Source of the DNA: a virus
Virus record (IMG/VR): IMGVR_UViG_3300036832_001295
Coordinates: 21,709 to 85,708 of that record
Length of the DNA stretch: 64,000 bases
Direction: 5' to 3' (one strand)
The notes under the pieces: model-generated
Seen by the model: only the letters and a program-made list of their open reading frames with translations
Databases searched by the model: none
What the model was told of the DNA's origin: nothing
Made by a program: the position numbers and the translations under genes
Part shown: piece by piece, positions 17,850-27,500 of the stretch
How the letters are laid out: each line of letters starts with the position of its first letter
Numbering within the stretch: position 1 is the stretch's first letter

Positions 17850-20667
17850 CCTCTTCCTCTTCCTCCTCGTCGCCGTAATGGGTGTCCCCGGCCAGCTTCG
17901 GCACCGCGGAGGTGTCCAGATACTTGCGCATTCCGTACACCTTCGGGTCCCCGAAACGCCCGGTCGGCCGGTAATGGGTCGGGTCGTCTTCCTCGGAGTT
18001 GTCCGGGGCGATCCAGTGCCGTTTGGTGACCACGCTGATGCCGAAGCGCTGCCCCGGCTGGTACCCGGCCAGCTTGCTCAGCTTGGCCGCCTTCTTCCGG
18101 GGCCGTTTGCCGTCCTTGTTGTCCTTCGGCGCGTCCTCGCGCTCCTCGTCGGACTCCTCCGGGCCGGACTCCTGGCCGGGCATCGGGGCGGGCAACCCCA
18201 ACGCCGGGTTGCCGACCGGCGGGGCGTTGATGTCGCCTTGCTCGGCCATCATCGCCTGCTCCGGGTCCGGCGACATCACCGGGTTGTCGTCCACCCCCAT
18301 GCCCAGCGAAGGCACCGCCGCGTCGTTGGCGTTGTAGACCGGCGAGGGCTGGCTGCCCGCCTCGATCGCCTTCGGGGCGAAGTCGGCGGCCAGGTCCGCC
18401 GGGATCGGGTAGCCCTCCCGTTGCAGGGACTGGAAGATCTTGCGGCGGGTGTCCTGCTCGGCGACCGCCAGGGCCACCGCCTCCTCGCTACGCTGCTCGA
18501 TGGCCTCGTTGAACTCGATGCCGGTGGTGGACAGCCGCTGCTTGTACGGGATCGGCACCCCGGCCGCGGCGAGGGTCTCCACGAACTGCCGCTCGGTCTC
18601 CTCATCGGAGATGTTCAGCGTCTTGAAGGTCAGCCGCGGGATCAGCAGCTTGGGCTGTTCGATGATGCGTTCCTCGCCGGACTCCTCGTCTATCTCATAG
18701 ATCTCCTCGGTGATCAGGTACCGTTTCCCGCCGCGCACCTCGTAGTCGAAATGCTCCTGCGCCTCGGCGACGATCGCGGCCCGGTCGAAGACGAACTTGG
18801 CCAGCATCCGCTGGTAGTGGGTCAGCAGCTGGGTGACCACATCCCTGTTCAAGGCATCCGCGGCGTAGGTCTCCCCGGCCTGCGCGCCGGTCAGCATCGT
18901 CTGAGACAGCCCGAACACCATCAAGATCCGTTCGGTGATCCGGTCGAAGTCGTTGGACAGGTCCGGCACGTTCTCCCGGCCGAAGACCGGCTGCATGTCG
19001 ATCGCCCAGTGGTAGGTCAGCACCCGGAAATCGGCGGCCAGCGCCGCGTCCAGGGAGGCGTTGAACTCCTCCATGTCCTCCTGAGTGGGGATCCACGGGG
19101 TGCCGGTGCCCAGGTCCTGCGCGGTCGCGCCCAGCTTGGTCAGGATCAGCGGGGTGTAGAGCCGATCGGCGATGGAGTCCAGCGCGGAGTTCAGCATCTC
19201 CTCCTGGATGATCATCCGGAAGGCCCGCATCAGCAGCGGGATGCCACGGTTAGAAAACCGGTCGGCCTTGAACCGCAGCTGCTTCAGGATGATGTTGGAG
19301 ACGGGCATCAGCGCGTCTTCCTGGGCGTAGTTCAGCAGTTCCGGGAACTGCCGGACCAGCTGCGTGTACTGCCAGTGCGGGGTGCGGCTGGTGAGCACCT
19401 TGCGCAGCGACTCGGGCAGCCGCATCAGGTACCGCGGGTCGTTCAGGAACAGCGACTTCTCGATCTCCACGTCATCCGGGTTGATCAGTTCGTCGGCTTC
19501 CCAGACGCCCAGCGTGTCGTTCCAGCCGCCCAGCGCCCAGGACTCGCCGGACAACCAGTACTCGGTGCCCAGGTCGAGCAGGAAGTCCTCGAAGTTCAGC
19601 TGGTCGAAGAACAGGTCGGAGTAGAAGTCGATCAGCTGCTGGTCCTGGCATTCGAAGGCCATGCCCTGCATCGGCAGCTTGGAGTAGACGTCGATGCAGG
19701 CCGGGATCACCGGGTGGGTGACGTAAAGCAGGCGGCAGTTCTTGGACTGGTAGCCCCAGGCGACGTAGTTGCCGGTGCTGGTCTGCATGCTGATCACGGT
19801 GGCGGTGCCCGCGTCGGTAACCGAGAGCACCTTGTCCGGCCCGCCGTGCGGCAGGGTGTACCAGCGCCCGACCGCGTTCATCCCGGACTCCACCGAAGAC
19901 AGCCCGAACAGTTCGTCGCCTTCGTTGGCGACGAAGTACTCGGTAGTGATCTTGCCGGTGTCGATCGGGTGACCGCGCAGGTCGACCTGCTGACGGCCGA
20001 ACCACGGGTTGAACCAGCGGTGGTCGGGGGTGCAGGTGATGACCTGGCCGGAGGCCATGGTCAGCTTCACCACCGGCACGTCATCGCGGGACAGAGTGGC
20101 CAGCACGGTGGCCGGGAGGTAGTGCACGCCCAGCCCGCCGTTGCTGTGCAGCGTGTACTTCCAGCCCTGCACCGCATCGCCGGGGGTGATCTCACCCAGC
20201 GGTTTGGAGGTGCCGTCGGCCATCAGGATCGGCGCGTCCGGGGTATTGCAGAACTCCCGGATCCGTTCCAACTCGACCGGGTCGGTGAAGTTGAAGGGCA
20301 GGTTGTTCTGCCGCCAGTACCACATCGGGTCACGCGGGCGGGCGGTGGCGATCTGCATCGAGCCACCGGTCCCGTAGGCCGCGGTGCGGCGCATCGACGT
20401 GCCGACCGCCCGGGAGCCGCTCAGCCGGTTGTTGATGGTGCGCTCGGGCAGGTGCGGGGCCCCGAACGGCAACCCGGCAGGGGTGCGCTGGTCGGACTCG
20501 CGGACCCGCCGGGTCGCGACCCGGCGCGGCGACGCGATGTTGGCTCCGGTGCCGGGCAGGTCCGGCAGCGGCACCCGGCGGCCCCGCCGGTCGGTCACGG
20601 AAAAGTCGGCCACGTTACTTCGCGGCCCCAGCCGGGTGACGGGCAGCGGGTCGCCCGCTAGGTTCAC
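17842..20667 (-). CDS. Portal protein precursor with mini-intein
   Basis: A 941-aa precursor; 770 aa after intein removal. It starts with GTG, 11 nt after GGGAGGTGG. The extein reads as a phage portal: YVTHPVIPACIDVYSKLP, LLDLGTEYWLSGESW, the NRDVVTQLLTHYQRML helix, and a FGLSQTMLTGAQAGETYAA segment of DNA-translocating portal rings. The C-terminus (from about 830) is disordered, with an acidic end (GDEEEEEEDV). The intein sits at residues 140-310, early in the fold. The portal forms the dodecameric gate for DNA entry and exit. Confidence 0.85.
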   Translation of the reverse strand: MNLAGDPLPVTRLGPRSNVADFSVTDRRGRRVPLPDLPGTGANIASPRRVATRRVRESDQRTPAGLPFGAPHLPERTINNRLSGSRAVGTSMRRTAAYGTGGSMQIATARPRDPMWYWRQNNLPFNFTDPVELERIREFCNTPDAPILMADGTSKPLGEITPGDAVQGWKYTLHSNGGLGVHYLPATVLATLSRDDVPVVKLTMASGQVITCTPDHRWFNPWFGRQQVDLRGHPIDTGKITTEYFVANEGDELFGLSSVESGMNAVGRWYTLPHGGPDKVLSVTDAGTATVISMQTSTGNYVAWGYQSKNCRLLYVTHPVIPACIDVYSKLPMQGMAFECQDQQLIDFYSDLFFDQLNFEDFLLDLGTEYWLSGESWALGGWNDTLGVWEADELINPDDVEIEKSLFLNDPRYLMRLPESLRKVLTSRTPHWQYTQLVRQFPELLNYAQEDALMPVSNIILKQLRFKADRFSNRGIPLLMRAFRMIIQEEMLNSALDSIADRLYTPLILTKLGATAQDLGTGTPWIPTQEDMEEFNASLDAALAADFRVLTYHWAIDMQPVFGRENVPDLSNDFDRITERILMVFGLSQTMLTGAQAGETYAADALNRDVVTQLLTHYQRMLAKFVFDRAAIVAEAQEHFDYEVRGGKRYLITEEIYEIDEESGEERIIEQPKLLIPRLTFKTLNISDEETERQFVETLAAAGVPIPYKQRLSTTGIEFNEAIEQRSEEAVALAVAEQDTRRKIFQSLQREGYPIPADLAADFAPKAIEAGSQPSPVYNANDAAVPSLGMGVDDNPVMSPDPEQAMMAEQGDINAPPVGNPALGLPAPMPGQESGPEESDEEREDAPKDNKDGKRPRKKAAKLSKLAGYQPGQRFGISVVTKRHWIAPDNSEEDDPTHYRPTGRFGDPKVYGMRKYLDTSAVPKLAGDTHYGDEEEEEEDV
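19738..20250 (-). other. Mini-intein (171 aa) within the portal gene
   Basis: The insert begins with Cys140 (CNTPDAPILMADGT, intein block A). A block B-like stretch (VITCTPDHRW, with T213/H216) follows, and it ends with a block F/G stretch (TGNYVAWGYQSKN) before Cys311. Removal joins ELERIREF to CRLLYVTHP, restoring a smooth portal sequence. There is no room for a homing endonuclease domain. The penultimate residue is Lys instead of the usual His; Cys1, the terminal Asn and the +1 Cys are all present. Confidence 0.85.
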
Positions 20668-20706
20668 TTCAAACGGTCCACCTCCCGAGAACAGGAGCTA
20701 CTACTG

Positions 20707-20961
20707 ATGACCGATGTGGCCGACCGGCCGTTTACCGGCCAGATGCATGACCTGAACGAGAAGGGCGACACCAAGATCGTCTGGAGCGCCGACAACCCGG
20801 ACGAGGTGGCGATTGCCAAGACCGCCTTCGACGCGGCCCGCAAGAAGGGCATGCTGGCCTACAAGGCCGAGGGCCGCAAGGGCGAACGCGGCAGCCAGAT
20901 CCGCGAGTTCGACCCGGACGCGGAACGGATCATCCTTGTGAAACCCCTCCAAGGCGGCTGA
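20707..20961 (+). CDS. Conserved small phage protein
   Basis: An 84-aa protein that opens a plus-strand group divergent from the portal gene, 39 nt away. RBS AGGAG, 7 nt before ATG. The sequence pattern (GDTKIVWSADNPDEV..A...FD..RKKGMLAYKAEG, then FDPDAERIILVKPLQGG) is a conserved uncharacterised family in actinobacteriophages, by memory. Function unknown. Confidence 0.7.
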   Translation: MTDVADRPFTGQMHDLNEKGDTKIVWSADNPDEVAIAKTAFDAARKKGMLAYKAEGRKGERGSQIREFDPDAERIILVKPLQGG

Positions 20962-20962
20962 C

Positions 20963-21631
20963 TTGGCCACCTACTGGCCCACCGACAGCACCTGGTATTG
21001 GTCCACGACTACCTCTGCGACCACTACGATCACGTGGCCGCATGACCTCGCCTGGCAGACCTGGGGCACGCAGACCAACACGATCCAGTTGAACTCCACC
21101 TGGGAGACGTGGAACTGGACCGACCCGGTCTACCCCGTCCGACCCATCTCCGTACCGCCGACCCCCGAACAACTGATCGAGGCGGAGGCCCACAGAGCCG
21201 CCCAGGAGCGGCTGTGGGCCGACCAGCAGCAGGAACGTGAACTGGCCAACGCCACCGCCCGCGTGTTGCTGGAAGCGGTGCTGTCCGAAACACAGCTGCG
21301 CGACCACCAGCAACACGGCTTCTTCGAGGTGTTGAGTGCGGCCGGACGGCGCTACCGGATCCACACCGGCAACGGCTCCAACGCGGGCAACATCAAGTTG
21401 ATGGTCGGCGAGAGCGGCGAACAGGTGGCCGCCTCGCTGTGCGCGCATCTGTACGGCCGAGAGCCGGTCGCCGACTCGTGGATCGCGCAGAAGCTGGCCT
21501 TGGAGGACGACGAGGAAGGTTTCTGGGCGGTGGCCAACCCGTCCTGGCACCGGCCACGCGAGATCGAGGTGCCGACTCCGCAGTTCCGGACTCGTGGGTT
21601 GCGGGAACGGCCGGTGCAGCTGGCAGCATGA
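20963..21631 (+). CDS. Structural or assembly protein of unknown function
   Basis: A 222-aa protein starting with TTG, one base after the previous stop. The N-terminus is Trp/Thr-rich (TYWPTDSTWYWSTTTS), a coiled-coil stretch follows (about 68-105; EQLIEAEAHRAAQERL), and the C-terminal half (AAGRRYRIHTGNGSNAGNI..., DSWIAQKLALEDDEEGFWAVAN) resembles an uncharacterised actinophage domain. It overlaps the next gene by 4 nt. Confidence 0.65.
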   Translation: MATYWPTDSTWYWSTTTSATTTITWPHDLAWQTWGTQTNTIQLNSTWETWNWTDPVYPVRPISVPPTPEQLIEAEAHRAAQERLWADQQQERELANATARVLLEAVLSETQLRDHQQHGFFEVLSAAGRRYRIHTGNGSNAGNIKLMVGESGEQVAASLCAHLYGREPVADSWIAQKLALEDDEEGFWAVANPSWHRPREIEVPTPQFRTRGLRERPVQLAA

Positions 21632-21792
21632 ACACACCGGGGCACAGCGTCGGGGACCTCTGGTGCTACGGCGGCGTGGGCTCGTGCGAGGCCGCGCCGG
21701 ACAGCCGCCACAAGTGGATCAAGATAGGGGACGGCGGGGACAGCAACGAACTGTTCGAGTGTGAGTACTGCCACCAACGGATCTGGGACTGA
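21628..21792 (+). CDS. Small zinc-knuckle protein
   Basis: A 54-aa protein with Cys13, Cys20 and a CEYCHQRIW knuckle near the C-terminus, probably binding one zinc. ATG overlaps the preceding stop (ATGA). Function unknown. Confidence 0.6.
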   Translation: MNTPGHSVGDLWCYGGVGSCEAAPDSRHKWIKIGDGGDSNELFECEYCHQRIWD

Positions 21793-21793
21793 G

Positions 21794-21949
21794 ATGCGAC
21801 GCCGGTTCGCGCTCTGGCGGTGCCGGGTGCTGGGCTGGCATCCGCAGCGTTACCGCGAGGCGTTCGGCTTCGACGGTTGCTCGGTGCATGCTCGGTGCAG
21901 ACGGTGCGGCTTCGAGGGGATGGAGGACAGCCAGGGCGGGTTGTTCTAA
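21794..21949 (+). CDS. Small Arg/Trp-rich cysteine protein
   Basis: A 51-aa basic protein (MRRRFALWRCRVLGWHPQR...) with a CRRCGF knuckle. The start ATG follows the previous stop by one base (TGAGATG), so it is probably translationally coupled. It is the last plus-strand gene before a convergent minus-strand gene. Function unknown. Confidence 0.55.
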   Translation: MRRRFALWRCRVLGWHPQRYREAFGFDGCSVHARCRRCGFEGMEDSQGGLF

Positions 21950-22067
21950 CCGACGTGCGAGTACCCACGACGATGAGTCGAGAACCAGCGCGGTGAGGAT
22001 TGCCGGGTGACACTCCGCCACTCGCACGCGGACGGCTAACCCCAGCGGATCTGCTGGTCGAGGTGGC

Positions 22068-22301
22068 CTAACCGGGCGGTGCGGCCAACAACCCGACGTG
22101 CGTGTGCGAACAGCGCTCGGCGTCCAGGTCGTGACTCTCGATCAGGCAACTCTCAAAGCCGCGCACCCGCATCGGCTCGCCGTCGATGCGCACCGTGGTG
22201 CCGACCAACTCGCGCAGGTTGCCGAGTCCGAACCGCTTGACCAGATACACCGTGCCGTGCCCGGTGACGGTGAAGGTGTCCTCGGCGTGCAACTCGATCA
22301 C
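22068..22301 (-). CDS. Unknown small protein
   Basis: A 77-aa protein with GTG start. The first half is beta (DTFTVTGHGTVYLVKRF), followed by VGTTVRIDGEPMRVRGFESCLI, like a small barrel with two Cys. It is the last gene of the 31.2-22.1 kb minus-strand operon. A 7-bp hairpin (CCGCCGC...GCGGCGG, 22302-22321) separates it from the gene upstream. Confidence 0.5.
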   Translation of the reverse strand: MIELHAEDTFTVTGHGTVYLVKRFGLGNLRELVGTTVRIDGEPMRVRGFESCLIESHDLDAERCSHTHVGLLAAPPG

Positions 22302-22324
22302 CGCCGCAGCCTAGCGGCGGCGGC

Positions 22325-22657
22325 CTAATGCCTGCGCCGGGCGTCGTCGGCCAGTATCCGTTGCCCGTAGGCGCGGATCTGGTTGCCGAACTCGCGCAGC
22401 ATCTCCCACGGCAGCCCGTCCGGGTTGGCGTGGGACAGGTGCAGGAAGCATTCCAGGTTGGCGGTGCAGGTCGGGCACAACCACGCCACCGTCCGGCCGT
22501 GGTGGGTGTAGGCGCGGGTGGTCAACGGGGTGGGGGAATGGAACTTCACCCCTTCGCAGGGGTGTTCGGCGGCTCGTGAACCCAGCTGCGGCGGCACTCC
22601 GTTGATCGCCAGGGCTGCGCCGATGGTGAAGGAACGAGTGGGCTGCGTCATGGTCAT
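22325..22657 (-). CDS. Unknown protein with cysteine knuckle
   Basis: A 110-aa protein. A HPCEGVKFHSPTPLTTRAYTHHGRTVAWLCPTCTANLECFLHL segment holds several Cys/His residues that could bind zinc, and a helical C-terminus follows. It overlaps the upstream gene by 4 nt. Function unknown. Confidence 0.6.
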   Translation of the reverse strand: MTMTQPTRSFTIGAALAINGVPPQLGSRAAEHPCEGVKFHSPTPLTTRAYTHHGRTVAWLCPTCTANLECFLHLSHANPDGLPWEMLREFGNQIRAYGQRILADDARRRH

Positions 22658-23115
22658 CGGCGACTTGCCTTGATCTTCGCGGCGGTGCGGGCCGGGTCGG
22701 TGCTGGACATGATCGCCAAGTGCCGCAGGAAGTCCGCCTCGCCCAGTTCGTCCCCGGCGACAGTACGGTACGACTTCTTCTTGGTGAACGGCGGCGGACC
22801 TTTGCTGCCGCCCACCTCGGCTTCCTCCTCGTCCTCGTCTTCCTCGGGCTCGCCCTCCTCGTCTTCTTCACCCTCCTCGCCTTGTTCGGCGAACGGGTTC
22901 TCGCCGTTCTCGTCCGCGAACGGCTCCTCGCCGGGGTTGGCCATCCCGCCGTCGCCGCCGGGCATCGGCATCCCGCCCGAGTCGGGACGTCCCGGCCACG
23001 GGTACGGCTCGCCGCCCACCGACATCGGGAAGGCCGGGAACTGCGGCTGCACCTGCACGGTGAAGGCGGCGGTGCAGAAGGAGCATTCGATGGAGCCGTC
23101 GGAGCGGGCCGTCAC
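22654..23115 (-). CDS. Acidic structural-operon protein with CxxC
   Basis: A 153-aa protein with GTG start overlapping the previous stop (GTGA). The N-terminus carries IECSFC. The middle is Gly/Pro-rich and then extremely acidic (EEGEEDEEGEPEEDEDEEE). The C-terminus is helical (GELGEADFLRHLAIM-type stretch with a basic end, KIKASRR). Acidic spacer proteins near head genes can be scaffold-like; here this is only a suggestion. Confidence 0.6.
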   Translation of the reverse strand: MTARSDGSIECSFCTAAFTVQVQPQFPAFPMSVGGEPYPWPGRPDSGGMPMPGGDGGMANPGEEPFADENGENPFAEQGEEGEEDEEGEPEEDEDEEEAEVGGSKGPPPFTKKKSYRTVAGDELGEADFLRHLAIMSSTDPARTAAKIKASRR

Positions 23116-23240
23116 CGACCCGCTGCCACAAAAGGGCAGTGCAGCACGTCCACCGCGTTGCCGGAGACGTGCCCGATCTTGACGAAGACCGGCATCCCTT
23201 CCGGGCCGGTGTCCAACACCGCGATCCGGTCCTGGCTCAT
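23112..23240 (-). CDS. 42-aa protein linked by start/stop overlaps
   Basis: MSQDRIAVLDTGPEGMPVFV..., 42 aa, beta-like, one Cys near the C-terminus (VDVLHCPFV). ATG overlaps the upstream stop and its stop overlaps the downstream GTG start. This continuous coupling chain and G/C-ending codons support a real gene. The HCPF end might continue a zinc site with the next protein's CSFC. Function unknown. Confidence 0.6.
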   Translation of the reverse strand: MSQDRIAVLDTGPEGMPVFVKIGHVSGNAVDVLHCPFVAAGR

Positions 23241-23710
23241 GTCGGCTCCTCCCCGAACGCGTCGCGCAGCAGCCGACGGGCCCCGACCGAGACCACCCGG
23301 TCCATCTGCTCGGAGGACAGCTGCTCGTAAGCCAGATCCAGTGAGGTGTCCACCTTCAGCCGGGCCTCCACGTAATTCAGCACGTCCCGGGCGATCCGTT
23401 CCCAGTTGGCCAGCCGGTTGGCCCGGGCCAGCAGGTTGATGACGCCTTGTTCGCCTTCGGAGCCCATCACCATCCGCACCGACATGGTGGTCAACGTCGG
23501 GGCGTGCAGCGCCGCCTGGGACGGCTCCGGCACCAGGTCGTAGATGGACACCATGTCGATCTCGCCCTGCCGCGGGCCGGTGGACCATTTCACGTTCGCG
23601 GCAGTGTCGGAGGCGAAGTACACCAGCGTCCCGGAGGCGGGTTGCAGCCCGTCCCGGCCGTCCCCGAGGTAGGCGACCGAGTCCCCTTCGTAGAGGCTGA
23701 TGTAGCTCAC
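23237..23710 (-). CDS. Unknown protein of the head operon
   Basis: A 157-aa protein with GTG start, 4 nt after the preceding stop. The N-terminal half is beta (SYISLYEGDSVAYLGD, GTLVYFASD). The C-terminal half is helical (VINLLARANRLANWERIARDVLNYVEARL). Mixed composition without signal or membrane segment; position suggests a head or connector role. No family recognised. Confidence 0.55.
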   Translation of the reverse strand: MSYISLYEGDSVAYLGDGRDGLQPASGTLVYFASDTAANVKWSTGPRQGEIDMVSIYDLVPEPSQAALHAPTLTTMSVRMVMGSEGEQGVINLLARANRLANWERIARDVLNYVEARLKVDTSLDLAYEQLSSEQMDRVVSVGARRLLRDAFGEEPT

Positions 23711-23714
23711 TTAC

Positions 23715-24545
23715 CTACCCTCCGTGTGCGACCAGCGTGGCGCGGGCCAAGGTGAGCGCCTCCTGGGCGGAAACCTGGTTGGCGGCGTGCACCCGGGTCA
23801 GGATCGCCAGCAGCCGCCCGTCCCGGCGTGGTTTGCGGGCCAGCTTCGCGGTCCGGGTCTTCATCGACCGGTCCGGTCTGAAGTTCTCACCGGGCCGGTA
23901 CGGATCCAGGTCCGGGTGCCGGTCCAGGTCGGCCAGGCTGCCGCACTTGCACACCCACCAGGCGTGATGGGCCCGGTCCGGGGCCAACGCGGTGCCGTGG
24001 TTGGCGCAGCTGGGGCAGTTGGCCTGGGCGAGCAGGTAGCGGCGTTCGTCCGGGGCGGGCAGCGTCACCTGCCGGGCCGGACGTTCGGTCTTGGCGGCCC
24101 GGCCCTGCCAGCGGGCCCCGCCGGAGGGCGGGCCGCTCGGCTCGGTGGCGTCCATCGTCTCCGGGTGCAGGTAGTCATTGCCAGGCGGTCCGGTGGCGAT
24201 GCCGGTGACCGTCCCGGCCCCCATGCAGCGGCGGCAGACGGTTTCCGGGTAGGCCGGATCCAGTCCGGTGCCGTGACATTGCGGGCAGACGTGGGTATCC
24301 ATGTCACGCGGCGCGCGGGGTGGGGTGCCGGGTAACGGACCTGCATAGTCGGACCAACCGCGGGTCGGGGAGGGCATCGGCTTGCCCCACCCGGTGCCGC
24401 CCGCGCCTTGCGCCATCATCGACGGTTTCGGGTCGACGCCTTCCAGGCCGAGGTTGGACGACCCGCACCGGCACATCAGGTCGGTGGACAGTTTTGCGAT
24501 CACACCGCGGGCCCCGCAGTCGGCGCAGAACACTGGGATCGGCAT
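23715..24545 (-). CDS. Protein with DnaJ-like and other zinc ribbons
   Basis: A 276-aa protein. ATG 24545 follows the stop of the giant gene by one base. Three zinc modules: CADCGARG..CRCGS (about 7-30), CPQCHGTG...CRRCMGAG (about 88-115, the CxxCxGxG pair typical of DnaJ zinc fingers) and CPSCANHG...CKCGS (about 190-222). The C-terminus is basic (KTRTAKLARKPRRDGR). Possibly an assembly chaperone or nucleic-acid binding virion protein. Confidence 0.65.
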   Translation of the reverse strand: MPIPVFCADCGARGVIAKLSTDLMCRCGSSNLGLEGVDPKPSMMAQGAGGTGWGKPMPSPTRGWSDYAGPLPGTPPRAPRDMDTHVCPQCHGTGLDPAYPETVCRRCMGAGTVTGIATGPPGNDYLHPETMDATEPSGPPSGGARWQGRAAKTERPARQVTLPAPDERRYLLAQANCPSCANHGTALAPDRAHHAWWVCKCGSLADLDRHPDLDPYRPGENFRPDRSMKTRTAKLARKPRRDGRLLAILTRVHAANQVSAQEALTLARATLVAHGG

Positions 24546-24546
24546 C

Positions 24547-27500
24547 TCAACCCTCGTCCTCTTCGGTGTCGTCCTCGTCCATGTCGGTCTCGCCCCGGGA
24601 GCCCTGATCCCCCAACCCGGGGGTGGGGGTGTTGATCTGCCGGGTTTGCAGCCGTTCACCGGGTTGGGTGGGGGTGTTGATGCCGCGCTGCTCGGCGGGC
24701 TGCATCGGGCGTTGCTTGACCAAGCCCTCCCAGGTGTTGGCGCGGTACTCGTCCTCGGACAGCCCGGACGGGTTCTCCGGGGTGGGTTGGCTCAACGTGC
24801 GGCCCCCGACCCGTTGCGGGGCCATGTTCGGCGGGGCGGCGTTCGGAGCCGCCGGGGCGGGGGCTGCGCTCGGCCCGCCGGTCCCGGGTGCGGCGTCCCC
24901 GCCGGGGGTCGCGCCGGGTGGTGCGCCCGCGCCCGTGTCGTTGGCGGGCGGCACCGCCGGAGGCAGCGAGGCAAGCAACGACCGGGAGAAGAACTGCGGG
25001 GCTTGCTTACCTTCGTACAACCACGGGAACTCCCGTTCGTGGCTGCCCTGCCCGTAGAGGTCGTCGTGGGCATGGATCCAATGCTGGTCCTGATGGTCGC
25101 TGGCCATCGCCCGCGCGATGCCTTCGGCCGGGTGGCTGACCACCGGCCCGCACGCCTCGCAGGTGACCCGGTAGTTCTCGCCGGGGTGTTCCGGGTGCCA
25201 GATGGTGGTTTTCGGGTGTGGCACCGCGGCCAGCTTGGAGACCTTCGCCGACCACGCCCCGTCGCCGCACTTGTGGCTGCCGTTGTGCAGGTGTTCCAGG
25301 TGCTCTTCCTCCTCGCCGCCCGCCGCGGTGTGCCACCGCACCGGCATCCGGCAGTGGTCGCAGTGCCCGACGATCAACCCGTCGGTGGCGGCCCGCTTGG
25401 AGTACCGGGACGGGCCGGTCGGGTTGGACCGCAGGAATTGCATCTGCTCCGGGCTGGACTGTTCCCGGATGGACTGGAACAGCGGCCCGATCACCTGCCG
25501 GTTGTGGTTGTTCTCATTCGCCATGTGCTCGTGCGCCAACCGGTAACCGCGCTGGTAACCCTCCGATTCGTCCTTGAAGTCCTGCTGCCCGCGCCAGTCG
25601 AAGTTGCGGGTGGCGTGGTGCATCGCGTCGGAGTAGCCGTCCCGCTCGTCCTCCTCGTGCACGGTGTCCGGCGGGCCGGTGGTGTACCGGTTCATGTACG
25701 GGTACAGGCCTTTGCCCATCACGTCGGCGGTGGCCGGGTGCTGACCCCATTCGTAGGCGGCCTGGCGGCTCAGCCGGGTGACGCCTTCCCGGGCGAAGTG
25801 GCCGTGCTCGCGGCAGGCCGGGTTGACATGGCAGGTGCCTTCGCTGTCGTAACGGCAGGTGCAGTCGTCCTCCTCATTGGCAGGCGGCTGCCGTTCCTCG
25901 TTGCGGTACCCGGCACCGGGTGGGACCGGTGGCCCGCTAAGCGGGTACCCGGCGCGGCGGGCGAAAGGGCGCGGCCCCAGGGCGGCTTCCTTCTCCTCGC
26001 CGACCTTCGGTTCGCCGTACTGCTCGGCCCAGTGATTGATGTGTTTGACCACGGTGGCCCGGTCGTGTTTGGTGCGGCCGATGTCGTGCTTGGCGTTGCG
26101 GACATCCTCCGCGGAGTTGATCGGGAAACTGCCGTCACTAAGCGCGTGGCCGGACTCGGCGGCCTTGTCCCGCTGCTCCTGGGTGAACTCCTTGGCCCAG
26201 TACACCAACCCGTCACGGCGGGCGGCGGTGAACGGGTAGTCCTCCCGGCCGAAGTGGGTGTCGGTCGCGTCGGCGTGCCCGTGGATGGTCCGTATCGCCG
26301 CCCGGTAGGCCGACTGTTGACCACCCCGGCCGTACTCGTGGTGGCCGATCTTGTCCCCGGCGTAGGTGTGCGGGATGTACACCCCGTGCCCGCCCTCCTC
26401 ATCATGAAAATGTTCGAGGCGGTACCGGTTGTCCGCGTCGTAGCCGGTCCCGGCGTGGATGATCTCGGAGTCGAAGGCGGCCTGCCGCCGCAATGCGGCC
26501 CGGTGCCAGGCGGACTCCTTCTCCGCCGACTCGGAGGCCCCGGGCACGTTGACGTACAACGCCTTCTGGTGGCGGCGGGCCTGCTCGCGGGTGGCGTACC
26601 CCTTCTCTTCCTTCTTCTCGCCCTTGTCGTTGACGACGAAGAACCGCCCGCCCTCCTCCTTGATCCGGTACGGGGCGTGTTCACCGCCGCCGGGCGCGGT
26701 GTGCCGCATCCCGGTGGCACCGCGCGAGTAACCCTGCCCGTCGACCTGGCCCATCGCGCTGCCGGAGGACTGTTCGGGTGGGACGTCGCCGTAGAAGTCG
26801 TCGGTCCGGTTGTCGGTCTTCGGTTCGATGCCTTCGGCCGGGTCGACCGGGAAACCGGAGGTGGCGGACTGGTCGCCCATCGCGAAATAGCTCGGGTTCG
26901 GCCCCGGGGTGGGTGCGGCCCCTTCGACCCCCGTGTGCCGGGAGGCGTGCTTGACGGCGCGTTCCACGGACTGGTCCAGGCCCGCCTTGGCGTAGTCGTA
27001 CTCGGACTTCAACGCCCCGATCGGGTGCCCCGCCGCCTGCGGGTGGGTGTCGTGGTGGAAGGCGTTGATGCCGCAGGTGGCGCAGTAGCGCGGCGTGCGG
27101 TCGGCCTTCTCCATGATCGACTTGGCGGTGGCCAGTTCACGCAGCGCGTTGTTGCGTTGCGCGTGCGGGTTGGGGCCCTGGTAGTTCGGGTTGGTCGGCG
27201 GATCGCCGGAGTTGTGCGTCATCTCGTGCCAGACGTCGCCGCCATGCCAGTGCTGATCCATGTACGCCTTGGCCTCGCCGGGGGTGTGCACGATGTCCCA
27301 GGTGGATTCGTTGGAGACCGCCGGGCTACCTTTTGGGATCTGCCCGCCGCAGTGGTCACACCAGGTGTCGGCCCCGGCCGGGTGCGAATGCCAGTGGTTG
27401 GAGGGCAGGTCGCCGGGGGTGGCGTTGCCGTAGTCGTCGCCTTCCAGGTAGCCGCCTGCCGCGCTGCGCCGGGACCCGGTGGCGGCGTTGCCCCCGGGCG

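Noticed and set aside
17776-20661. 961-codon plus-strand ORF opposite the portal gene
   Set aside because: A shadow frame of a high-GC gene; the minus strand encodes a recognisable portal and intein.
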